From assembly GCF_910594005.1 (NCBI RefSeq), contig NC_057845.1, positions 3,844,001 to 3,908,000 of the forward strand: a DNA stretch of 64,000 nucleotides. The letters are read 5' to 3'. This document shows positions 54,915 to 64,000 of this stretch, piece after piece (position 1 is the first letter of the stretch; the number at the start of each line of letters is the position of its first letter). The notes under the pieces were generated by a model that was not told the origin of the DNA, searched no databases, and saw nothing but the letters and a program-made list of their open reading frames with translations. A program made the position numbers and the translations under genes. The stretch comes from Cervus elaphus (Eukaryota; Chordata; Mammalia; Artiodactyla; Cervidae).

Positions 54915-55933
54915 GCAACTCCAGGTTTCAGTTTTGTCCCCTCCCCTGGCCAACTTCCCTTTCTAGAATCCTAGAGCATCTCTTCCTAGGATAGGACAAT
55001 CCCAAGATGGGCAGATTGATGCTGGGAAAGCCTCAGGGATCAGCCATCATCATGTTAACACCTGCCACACCCTTCCATCCGAGACCTCATACAAAGCCAC
55101 CACAGTGCAGCCAAACTACAGTTCCACAGGGCCACGGGCTGAGTATGAACCTTTGCTTAGGTCTGCAGATGCTTCTGGACCTTGAGCCCTCTGCTCAGCC
55201 ACCAACTCAGCCCAGCTGTCCTTCCTGCCTCAGCACGTCATGTTTTATTTAAACAATTGCATCGACAGTGAATTCTCAGGAAGGAAGCGAATCATGATTG
55301 CTCCCTTGCTGGGCTCAGCTGCCCTCTGCCGAGCTGCTGCATGAGCCCCAGCTTACAGGAAGCTGAGTGATATCACCAGTTTCTTTGTCTTTCATTAAGA
55401 AAGCCACCCAAAAAACACTCCTGAGTTTGGGAGGAAAATATCTCCCTCCTGTCTTCTTCTCACCAAACTTTCCTGTCGGGGAGTCCAAGTGCCCAGCTTC
55501 AAGGTCATTTCTTGTTAAAGGATAGAATACCGACCTTGCACTACAGAGATGTATGAACTTAGGGGAGCAGTCTCCCCTGCAATTCTCAGGACATTTCTTT
55601 CAGCAAGGGTATCAGGATCATGGTATGGACCAGTAGCTCTAAAGCTCAGCTCACACCCACTGTGCAAGGCCATTTGTAGGGATTCAAACATGAGCCTGGT
55701 AGTGGACACTGGTTAGACCAGTCACCCCAACATCCGTGTAGATCACAATTTCCCTTGGAGAATCTGGTGAATGCTAGAATCCTTACCCCCAGGAAAACAT
55801 ATGGATACAATGCACACAATATACAGACCCATTCTGCACACTGTTTTACAGGATTCACAGATCTTCTTGAAGCTTGTTCATGGATTTCATTCTCATTCAT
55901 TTGACAAATATTTACGATATCCTAACACAAGTC

Positions 55934-56190
55934 AATGGCACCCCACTCCAGTACTCTTGGCTGGAAAATCCCATGGACGGAGGAGCCTGGTAGGCTGCAG
56001 TCCATGGGGTCGCTAAGAGTGGGACACGACTGAGCGACTTCACTTTCATTTTTCACTTTCATGCATTGGAGAAGGAAATGGCAACCCACTCCAGTGTTCT
56101 TGCCTGGAGAATCCCAAGGACGGGGGAGCCTGGTGGGCTGCTGTCTATGGGGTCACACAGAGTCGGACACGACTGAAGTGACTCAGCAGC
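55934..56190 (+). mobile_element. Bov-A dimer SINE (BOV-A2 type) with target-site duplication
   Basis: Two Bov-A monomers (55934-56045 and about 56067-56190) are joined by a cactttcatt-type linker. Perfect direct repeats aacacaagtc lie at 55924-55933 and 56191-56200. Confidence 0.93.
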
Positions 56191-56293
56191 AACACAAGTC
56201 TGGCACTGACTGTGCCGGGTGCTGGGAATTCAAGATGCAAGAGGAGAAATGCCTAACCCTCAGAACATATAGCTATGAACTCAGGGTCTTCAG

Positions 56294-56905
56294 CTAGGGG
56301 TAGTGCCCTCCCCAGGCTGAAGAGGGTACTCTCTCCGACAGGCTGAAGATGGTACTGCCCCCGACAGGCTGAAACTGGTACTGCCTCCCACAGGCTGAAG
56401 GTGGTACTGCTCCACAGGCTGAAACTGGTACTGTCCCCGACAGGCTGAAGATGGTACTGCCCCCTAAAGATGGTACTGCCCCCCACAGGCTGAAGGTGGT
56501 ACTGCCCCCCACTAGGCTGAAGGTGGTACTGCCCCCTAAAGATGGTACTGCCCCCCCAGGCTGAAGGTGGTACTGCCCCCCCAGGCTGAAACTGGTACTG
56601 CCCCCGACAGGCTGAAGGTGGTACTGCCCCCTAAAGCTGGTACTGCCCCCCCACAGGCTGAAGATGGTACTGCCCCCCACAGGCTGAAGATGGTACTGCC
56701 CCCCACAGGCTGAAACTGGTACTGTCCCCCACAGGCTGAAGATGGTACTGCCCCCTAAAGATGGTACTGCCCCCCACAGGCTGAAGGTGGTACTGCCCCC
56801 TAAAGCTGGTACTGACCCCCTACAGGCTGAAGATGGTACTGCCCCCCACAGGCTGAAGATGGTACTGCCCCCCACAGGCTGAAGGCAGTATTCCTCCCCA
56901 CCAGG
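56294..56905. repeat. 26-bp minisatellite
   Basis: Over 600 bp of tandem units built on acaggctgaagatggtactg plus about six C (period 26 in the regular part, for example at 56653, 56679 and 56705). Variants read gaaggtggt or gaaactggt. Shortened units begin ctaaagatgg or ctaaagctgg. Intronic in ITSN1. Confidence 0.95.
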
Positions 56906-59050
56906 TTGAGGGTTGCACTGCACCCACCCTCAAACTCCAGGCTGGAATGAATTCTTGGTTGTCGTAATGACTGGACTGAACCAGGGCAGATGACTGGTAA
57001 TATACGGGACAGAGAAGGGCTCACCTCAGACGTCTATAGCGCTCCACTGAGAAATGATGGCGTTCCTAGAAACTGACAACTCTGCAGCAAGAATGGGGCA
57101 AGCGACCCGAGACACACAGAATGACTGAGGAGCCAGACGTAAGAACCAGTGGGGAAGATGACAGGGACTGGCTTGCTTTGGATTTCAGCAATTCATTCTT
57201 CTGAATCTTCAAGTTTTACACAGTGTGGTTTGGAAGAAGCTCAGAGCCAGGAAACAGTAGGAAGTCCAGGGTGGATTTGGGCCATTGGTCTAAGAGTCCC
57301 AGCTGCCCGGGCCAATTCAGGGTGAACTGACCATCTCCTACTCATGGGGTCAGAGGGCATGAAAAGACTGTATGGCCTCCTACTCCAGGCAGCTCCAGCC
57401 TTCAGTCAACCCACCCAACAGGCCGAGAAGTTTGGGAGGTCAGTGCTGTGTGAGTCTGGTCTATTGGCCCCAACAAATCCCACCCTTCACTGCCCCCCAC
57501 TACTAGCCTGCCTGGAGAGAGAGGGATGGTCCAGATGACCTCTCTAGGACCCAGAACACAATGAATAGTAAAGATCTGGGTGTGGGGTGGAGATTCATCT
57601 CAGCATTATGTGCCAACAATGCTGGCTTGGAACAGTCATTTCAGCTACTGAACCAACCTATAGGATACTGTTTTAAAAATTCTTTCTGGTGAATGCCAGG
57701 CCAAGAAAACCATTTAAGACTTGAAACAGGCGCTTTGAACTCAAAAATATCCTTCCTTTGAAATTTTAATATTTAGAAAAACAAGAGAGCTTAAAAAGCA
57801 AGCCATTATTCAGAGTAGGGTAAGTGGAAAGGACATTTCAAATGAGAGGGTTTTCTTTAGGGGTGGAGGGACATGGTCTTTCTCTCTTTTGGGAACCAGA
57901 ATAAACATTCTGCGCTGACTTCCTTTCCCAGTGAAAAATGAGAGGGTAAAACACAGCAAATAAATTCCATGGACATCTCAGTGTGATGGAGGGACTCTTA
58001 TAACTAACTAGAATCCACTCACAGCTGAAATAATATTGCAAATGACTTCAGGCAGTTAGAAATGATCCCCAATTACAACCCACATAAAATTCCTAATCTA
58101 TGTGCTGTCCCTTATAGCTTCATGCAGTTACACACATTTGCAGAACAGAGAGAACCATAATGCCCCCCCGCCCCCCGCCTCCCAGAAAGGATTTAAGTCT
58201 GGAATACTAGAGAAAAGTATCTTACCCCCAAAGATCATCTTGTCCCTTCAATGGGACATTGTTCACAGGGACAACATAATCTAAATAAATTGCTTTATTA
58301 CAAAAGTAATGCATGAACATATGCTTATTGTAAACAGTTCAAAAGACACAGAAGGGTAAAAAGCGAGAGTTGCTCTCTCCAGAACCCCAATTATTCGACT
58401 TCCTTTTCCAACAGGGACCAGAATTTTTAAAACCAAACCAGGCCCCACAGCAAGCTGGCCACAGAGCAAAACAAACAAACAGGCCTCATTCCTGTTATGA
58501 GCAGGCCAAAATATACTATGAGACGGTCAATAAATATGCATTAAATTCCCCTTGAAGTCCAAGAGACACAGAAATAAGCAAGGCAATGTCCTTGTCCTCA
58601 AGGAAACTCACAGTTCTGGGGGAAACTTGATGTGAAAATTAAATATAAAATAGCAAGCAATAAAGAATGGTCTGTAGGCTGTGCCGATGGTGGAGGCTGC
58701 AGGAACTCAGAAAAGTAGATGCTCTCTATCCTGTTAGAGGAAGGTTCTACGAGGACCTGACCATAACTACGCCAGGTTTCTATATAGCCGGGGAGGAGGG
58801 GGCCATTATGCTGGGACATGGGGCCGGAGTGCCAGGTAGATGTAGAGATGCTGCAGAAGATAAGCGGGGGGCGAGGGGAGGGTAGGAAGTAGATGAAGTG
58901 GGAAGTGGATTAAAGCGGTCGTAATGCCAGAGGGATCGAGAAAAGAACAATATGGAAGCTTGGGCCCTGGTTTTTCATCTTTAAGGGAAAGGATCTATCG
59001 ATATATCTGAAGACCTTCAGCCCAAATCCTCTGGCTAAATGGCCCCAGGG

Positions 59051-59171
59051 AATTTCCCTGGTGGTCCAGTGGTTAAGACTTTGTGGTTCCAATGCAGGGT
59101 GTGTGGGTTTGATGCCTGGTCAGGGGACTGAGATCCCACATGCCACATGACAAAGCCAAAAAACTTTTAAA

Positions 59172-59202
<31 letters not shown>

Positions 59203-59205
59203 CTG
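59051..59205 (+). mobile_element. CHR-type SINE with (AAT)n tail
   Basis: aatttccctggtggtccagt, ggtcaggggactgagatccc, gacaaagccaaaaaac, then about ten AAT units. A 15-bp direct repeat taaatggccccaggg at 59036-59050 and 59406-59420 encloses this element plus the SINE in its tail. Confidence 0.85.
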
Positions 59206-59206
59206 C

Positions 59207-59369
59207 TATTTGTGACCCCACGGACTATAGCCTGCCAGGCTCCTCTGTCCACAGAATTCTCCAGGCAAGAATGCTGGAGTGGGTAGCTCTTCCCTTCTCC
59301 AGGGCTCAAACCCAGGTCTCCCACATTGCAGGTGGATTCTTTACCGTCTGAACTACTAGGGAAGCCCAC
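59207..59369 (-). mobile_element. Bov-tA SINE in the tail of a CHR SINE
   Basis: gctatttgtgaccccacgg to actactagggaagccc, reverse orientation, inserted in A-rich tail sequence. Confidence 0.88.
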
Positions 59370-59751
59370 CCTCCCCACTTAAAAAAAATTAATTAAAAAC
59401 ATAAATAAATGGCCCCAGGGTCAGGGGGATCCATGCTAACCAGGTTCCCACAGACTGCTTCTCCAGGGTTGGCCTGAGTATAGGAAGTGGAAACTCTGTG
59501 GCCTGGGTATCTCCTGCCAGGTGTGAGCTTACTCTCCTCAAGGCTACCCTGGATCCTCCTGGGAAAATGAATCTAATCTAATGTCCTCCACCTCCAGGGC
59601 ACAGTGGTATGTGTGAGGCAGCCTGTCATGTAGGAAAGGCAGATGAAGCCCACAATGGATGGGTCAAAAGGAAGACTCTGTGGTCAAAGCCTTTTTTCCT
59701 CGCCCTGCAGCTGATGTCTGAACCCCCTCCTGTCTAACCTGTCCTCTTATG

Positions 59752-60195
59752 TGTATGCGTTCAGTCACTAAGTCACGTTCAACAATTTGTGACCCCATGG
59801 ACTACAGTACACCAGGCTTCCTTGTCTTTCACTATCTCTCAGGGTTTGCTCAAATTCATGTCCATTGAGTGAGTGATGCTATCCAACCATCTCATCCTCT
59901 GTCGTTCCCTTCTCCTTTTGCCTTCAATCTTTCCTAGCATGAAGGTCTTTCCCAATGAGTCAGCTCTTGGAATCAGGTAGCCAAAGTATTGGAACTTCAG
60001 CGTCAGTCCTCCCAATGAACATTCAGGACTGATTTCCTTTAGGATGGACTGGTTGGATCTCCTTGCAGTTCAAGGGACTCTCAAGAGTCTTCTCCAGCAT
60101 CAATTCTTTGGCGATCAGCCTTATTTATGGTCCAACTCTCACATTTCCGTACATGACTACTGGAAAAACCATAGCTTTGACTGCATTTATGCATT
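59752..60195 (-). mobile_element. BovB 3' fragment
   Basis: gttcagtcactaagtcacgt, ctcattctctgtc-type block, gactgatttcctttaggatg and actactggaaaaaccatagc match the 3' region of the longer BovB copy at 23706-24160, same orientation. Confidence 0.9.
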
Positions 60196-60945
60196 CGTGC
60201 TATGACCGTAACTGTGCTTGATGCTGGGATTCAGTGATGAAGGAAGTAAGACAGGTATTCGTCCTGTGGGAGCCTTGGTCCACTAGTAGCTGATCCATCT
60301 CATCCACACTCTGATCTTTGTCGATGTGCAGTCATCTCGTCGAGGGCACCATGCACCTGTCACCACGCCTGAGACCTCAGAGATGCAAATCCCTAAGACT
60401 GGATTCTTATGGGGGGGTCTAGAGATGGCAGGTGGGCACGGAGGCCTGTAGTGAGAGTTGGGGAGAATTCCACTCACTGGCACCAAAGCCCCCTGGGATA
60501 TGTCTAGCTGCAATCAGGCACCCCTCTCCAGCCAGTCCTGGGTATCCGGCCTTCGACTCAGCTGCATTCAGTCACAATCCAGAATCTTAAAAGTCCCACC
60601 GTGGTGTCCAGATAAGCTTAATTTTCTCCCAAGAAGGAGAATCCATCTCCGTGGGCTGCTAGGCAGTTTCATGACTGTTGAGAAGCAGTGAACATCAAAT
60701 TACTCTCAGGGATAAGTCATCTCTTTATTTTGCATCAAGAAGAACTTTACATTTTTTTTTTAATCAAAGGCATATCAGTCATAACTTTATAACTAAAGCT
60801 GGAATTCCTGGCACAGTGTCAAGCGCCCCACGGTCTGCACTTGTTAGCTCATTCCTGGACCCTTTAATGTCACCATCCTTGTTTTTCTTTCTTTCTGAGT
60901 TCCTGCTTGCAATGTGCGCCATCATGCAGTATTTTAGGGGTCCTT

Positions 60946-61169
60946 GGTGTTGTCGTTGTTTAGTTGTTAAGTCGAGTCTTACCCTTTTGTGACCCCATGG
61001 ATGACAGCCAGCCAGGCTCCCCTGTCCCTGGGATTTTCCAGGCAAGAATACTGGAGTAGGTTGCAATTTCCTCCTCCAGGCATCTTCCTGACCCTGGGGT
61101 CGAACCCACGTCTCCTGCCTCTCCTGCATTGCCAGGTGGATTCTTTACTGCTGAGCCACCTGGGAAGCC
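60946..61169 (-). mobile_element. Bov-tA SINE with 13-bp target-site duplication
   Basis: Reverse copy between perfect repeats tttaggggtcctt at 60933-60945 and 61170-61182. Confidence 0.94.
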
Positions 61170-61499
61170 TTTAGGGGTCCTTCCTAGCCACCGTAAGTAA
61201 ACCCTTTGGGTACACAAGGCAGATTAAGGTGCTGGACAGACAAACACACTTTTATTGCAGTATGATGGAGGAGGCTGTGGTTTTGCTTAGAGGGATCTAG
61301 GAATATTTTTCAGAGGAGGAGGAATTCAAGTTGGGCTTCACTGGGCAAAAACATGGGTGGGTAGGAGTGAGGGAATGCAGAGAGGGAGCTGTCAGAGAAA
61401 ACAAGGGTAAGCGTGGTGTGGTGGGGCCAGGAGGCAGGTGAGGAAGAGGGAAGCAGAGGCTGGGATGCGAAGGGGGAAAAAAAGTTAGCAGGGAGGCTA

Positions 61500-61705
61500 C
61501 TCTGAGCCACATGGTTCGAAGCACAGTTCACGGACTCATGGAATCCTCCCCAATAATCCCATGTGGTAGCTCCAGCTGGTATTCACCATTGAACAGGCAG
61601 GGAAACAGAGGCACAGAGACGTTAAGGAACTTGGCAGAGCCTCCGATAATAAAAGGCAGAGGGAATCCGCCCCCGTGTTCTCAGTCCTGATCACTCTGCC
61701 TCTTG
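61500..61705 (+). mobile_element. MIR-like ancient SINE
   Basis: ataatcccatgtggtagctc, cagggaaacagaggcacaga, gttaaggaacttggcagagc in MIR order. Confidence 0.6.
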
Positions 61706-61714
61706 CCTTGGTGG

Positions 61715-62095
61715 AAGGGTGATGCGTCAGTCAGCCGGACTACTGGAACAAAGATGTGGCGGCTTAGACAACAGACGTGTGTTGTCCCACAAGTCTGGAG
61801 GCTGGAAGTCCAAGATCAAGACGTGAGCAAGTCTTGGCCAGCCATCGTCTCCCTGCGTCCTCACGTGGACTTCCCTCTGTGTGCCCTCATCCCTGGCGAC
61901 TCTGTGCCCCAAAGTCCTTTTCTTATTAAGGACAGCAGTCAGATTGTATGAGGGCCCATGCTGATGGCCACATCTTAATGACCCTTTAAAGGCCCCATCT
62001 CCAAATACAGTCATATTCTGAGGCATGAAGAATAAGGGTACGAGCTTCAACACGTGCATTTTGGAGACACATTTCAGCCCCTAATAAGCGGGGAG
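61715..62095 (-). mobile_element. MaLR-type LTR remnant (MLT1/MST-like), antisense
   Basis: gtctggaggctggaagtcca, ctgcgtcctcacgtggactt, atcttaatgaccctttaaag and catttcagcccctaataagc follow a MaLR LTR in reverse. Non-coding. Confidence 0.65.
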
Positions 62096-62315
62096 GTATG
62101 GTCCAGGGGCTTTGAATGACAGAGGGAGGCAGCTGCATTTTGTTGGGGGGGGCGGTTGCTCTGTGGGCTCTCTCCAGCTGCGGGGAGCCTTCTCCTCATT
62201 GTGAGGCACACGCCTCTCGCAGTGGTGGCTCCTCTTGTTGCCAAGCACGGGCCCCAGGGTGCGGAGACTCAGCAGTTGTGGCAGGGCTCAGTTTCTCCAT
62301 AGGGTGTGGAATCAT

Positions 62316-62387
62316 CCTGGATAACCAAACCCATGTCTCCTGCATGGCAGGTCGATTCTTAACCCCTGGACCACCAGGGAAGCCCAG
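62316..62387 (-). mobile_element. tRNA-derived SINE fragment
   Basis: aaacccatgtctcctgcatg, ggtcgattcttaacccctgg, accaccagggaagccc: the head part only. Confidence 0.7.
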
Positions 62388-62489
62388 TGGCTGCATTTTC
62401 GTCTTTGGTTAGGGAGCTCAGGAAGGTCTGGCTGTATTTTGGGAGGGTCACTGCAGCAGCTGCATGGAGGACGGAGATGGGTCGTGGCT

Positions 62490-62910
62490 CTTGAGTTTGG
62501 CTGCACATCAGAATCACTGAAGAAGTGAAACTGAAAGTCGCTCAGTCGTGTCTGACTCTTTTCGACCCCATGGACTGTAGCCCGCCAGGCTCCTCTGTCC
62601 ATGGACTTCTCCAGGACAGAATACTGGAGTAGGTAACTGTTCCCTTCTCCAGGGGATCTTCCCAACCAGGGATCGAACCCAGGTCTCCTGCATTGCAGGT
62701 GGATTCTTTACCAGCTGAGCTACCAGGGAAGCTCAGAACCACCTAAGGAGACTTTTTTTTTCTTCTTTTTTTTTCTAAGGAGACTTTAAAAAGCCCAGTG
62801 TCCCTGCTGTACCCCAGATCCATCAAATCCTACTGGATGGGGTGCAACCGGGTGTCCATAACTTGAGAAGCTTTCAAGTGGTTCTGACGTGCAGCCAAGA
62901 GTGAGGACCA
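62490..62910 (+). mobile_element. MER5A-like hAT fossil, split by a SINE
   Basis: ggctgcacatcagaatcact before the SINE and gagactttaaaaagcccagt then gtggttctgacgtgcagcc after it are in MER5A-like order. Confidence 0.6.
62524..62737 (-). mobile_element. Bov-tA SINE
   Basis: gaaagtcgctcagtcgtgtc to gagctaccagggaagctc. Flanks tcagaatcac and tcagaaccac are the likely target-site duplication. Confidence 0.92.
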
Positions 62911-64000
62911 CGCCACGAGAGGGAAGCTTGCCTGGAAGCAAGGTGCCTGGTGTGGAAAGGGAGCGAGATTCAGAAACCAGGTCTGTCCAGGCACATGCAG
63001 GATGAGGGTGGCCACAACCACTGGACCGAATGCAGCCCCAGGCAGGTCACTTGGGGCACTTGACCAAGGAGACGTGATGGCCGTGCCCACAGAATGCCAT
63101 CCTCTGAGGTCATCCACACGCCAGAGCCCAGAGAACCTCTGATGCTTCGTGCCCGGAGACCACACTGCCACCACCTGACTCCAGCACCAGGGCTAGAGCT
63201 TGAAAGGTCACTCTGCTTGATGCCCTCATGTTATGGATGGGACAACGGAGTCCAGAGACAGATGAAGATCAGGAATAAAACTTCTGCCATCAGGAATAAA
63301 ACTTTTTGCTCTTGCTGTCTTGGGAAATGCAGACTCACCAGGAAATTGTGAGCTTGTAAAAGAGCGGGTCTGAGGGTGGTCCATAACCCGTGGCTCTCCT
63401 AGTCCATTCCCAGATAGCCCAGTTGAGAGGAGACTCCTGTCCTTGGAGCTGGAGACTGCTGGGGGCCGGTGGCAACCAGGCTGGGTCAAGGCAGCTGGTC
63501 TCCTCTGCAAATGACCTTGGTTGACCAGTCCCAGGGAAACCCCAGTCCAGGGGCAGCTCTGGACACCAGACCAGATCAGGGTGGTCCATGGACAGGTGGG
63601 GGACTTCTCACCGCAATGGAACTTTCTTCACAAGGGTCTAAGAACAGCCTGGTCCCCTGCGGTCTCTCCTAACTTGGCCAACTGACCCCGCCAGAACACA
63701 AGAGACCACCTGAGCCCGTGACATCTCTTGCTCATTTGTCAGCAACGGCAGAGAGGCACCCAGGTCCCTGCTTTCATGGAGCTTCCATTCTAGTGGAGGG
63801 GAGACAGAAAACCAAACACAGAATCAATACATAGTATTCAGGTTGGTATAAGACTGATGAGTAATAAGTCTCACGATTAAGAAGCTCACTGCCTGGCCTA
63901 GGGTCTTCTCCTGTGGATTTATCCTTTCAACCTTGGTGCCTCCCCAGACACAGCTGGTGCCCCGTTCTAAGCCACATGTAGTGGGGAGGCTGGACACTGG

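Larger units (their letters stand above)
52467..64000. other. ITSN1: ITSN1 intron upstream of the DH exons
   Basis: 11.5 kb reaching the window edge with no recognisable exon on either strand. The preceding SH3 exons of ITSN1 should lie beyond it. Content is repeats: MaLR LTR remnants, CHR and Bov-tA SINEs, BovB tails, a MER5A-like fossil, MIR pieces and a 26-bp minisatellite. Confidence 0.75.

Noticed and set aside
56294..56923. 209-residue open frame on the - strand
   Set aside because: It is the minisatellite read through; the unit lacks stops, the product is a repeat of SLWGAVPS-like segments, and there is no start context or splice evidence.
52467..64000. Search for the ITSN1 SH3 exons upstream of DH
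   Set aside because: No frame on the - strand shows the expected SH3 sequence or exon borders, so those exons probably lie beyond the window.

Overview
This is nuclear DNA from a ruminant, most likely a bovid. The evidence is a dense load of Bov-tA/Bov-A SINEs, BovB (RTE-type) LINE pieces and L1 tails of the ruminant type, together with mammalian split genes. It is syntenic with the human 21q22.11 ATP5PO-ITSN1 neighbourhood. The exact species is not determined. A few ATP5PO residues differ from the cattle protein as I remember it, which hints at sheep, goat or another bovid.

Layout. (1) 1-1320: intergenic DNA with an AT-rich tract and an L1 tail. (2) about 1330-8950, + strand: the complete ATP5PO gene (OSCP subunit of mitochondrial ATP synthase). 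It has a CpG-island promoter with two ZNF143-like sites, seven coding exons that join without a break into 213 codons, and an AATAAA signal at 8924. (3) about 8950-11830: intergenic, between two converging genes. (4) about 11830-22319: probable very long 3' UTR of ITSN1, read from the - strand, with SINE and L1 insertions and microsatellites. (5) 22320-52466, - strand: the last eleven coding exons of the long isoform of ITSN1 (intersectin-1). They encode 500 C-terminal residues covering the DH (Cdc42 exchange factor), PH and C2 modules and the stop codon. All exon junctions keep phase and have GT-AG boundaries. (6) 52467-64000: ITSN1 intron upstream of the DH exons, with no exon that I can recognise.

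The two genes are functionally unrelated neighbours arranged tail to tail. Everything else is introns and interspersed repeats: Bov-tA/Bov-A SINEs, older CHR-type SINEs, MIR, MER5A-like and MER2-like DNA-transposon fossils, MaLR-type LTR remnants, an 80-bp mariner-derived miniature element, a 1.7-kb truncated BovB copy and two minisatellites.

I found no new gene system. The most unusual structure is a roughly 570-bp imperfect palindrome in an ITSN1 intron (27165-27731). It looks like an inverted duplication of the end of a MER2-like transposon plus its flank, dropped back into the body of the same transposon. Other points of note are the 26-bp minisatellite at 56294-56905, two head-to-head inverted CHR SINE pairs, and several dated nested insertions. 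Repeat-family names come from recognition by eye, not from a database search.
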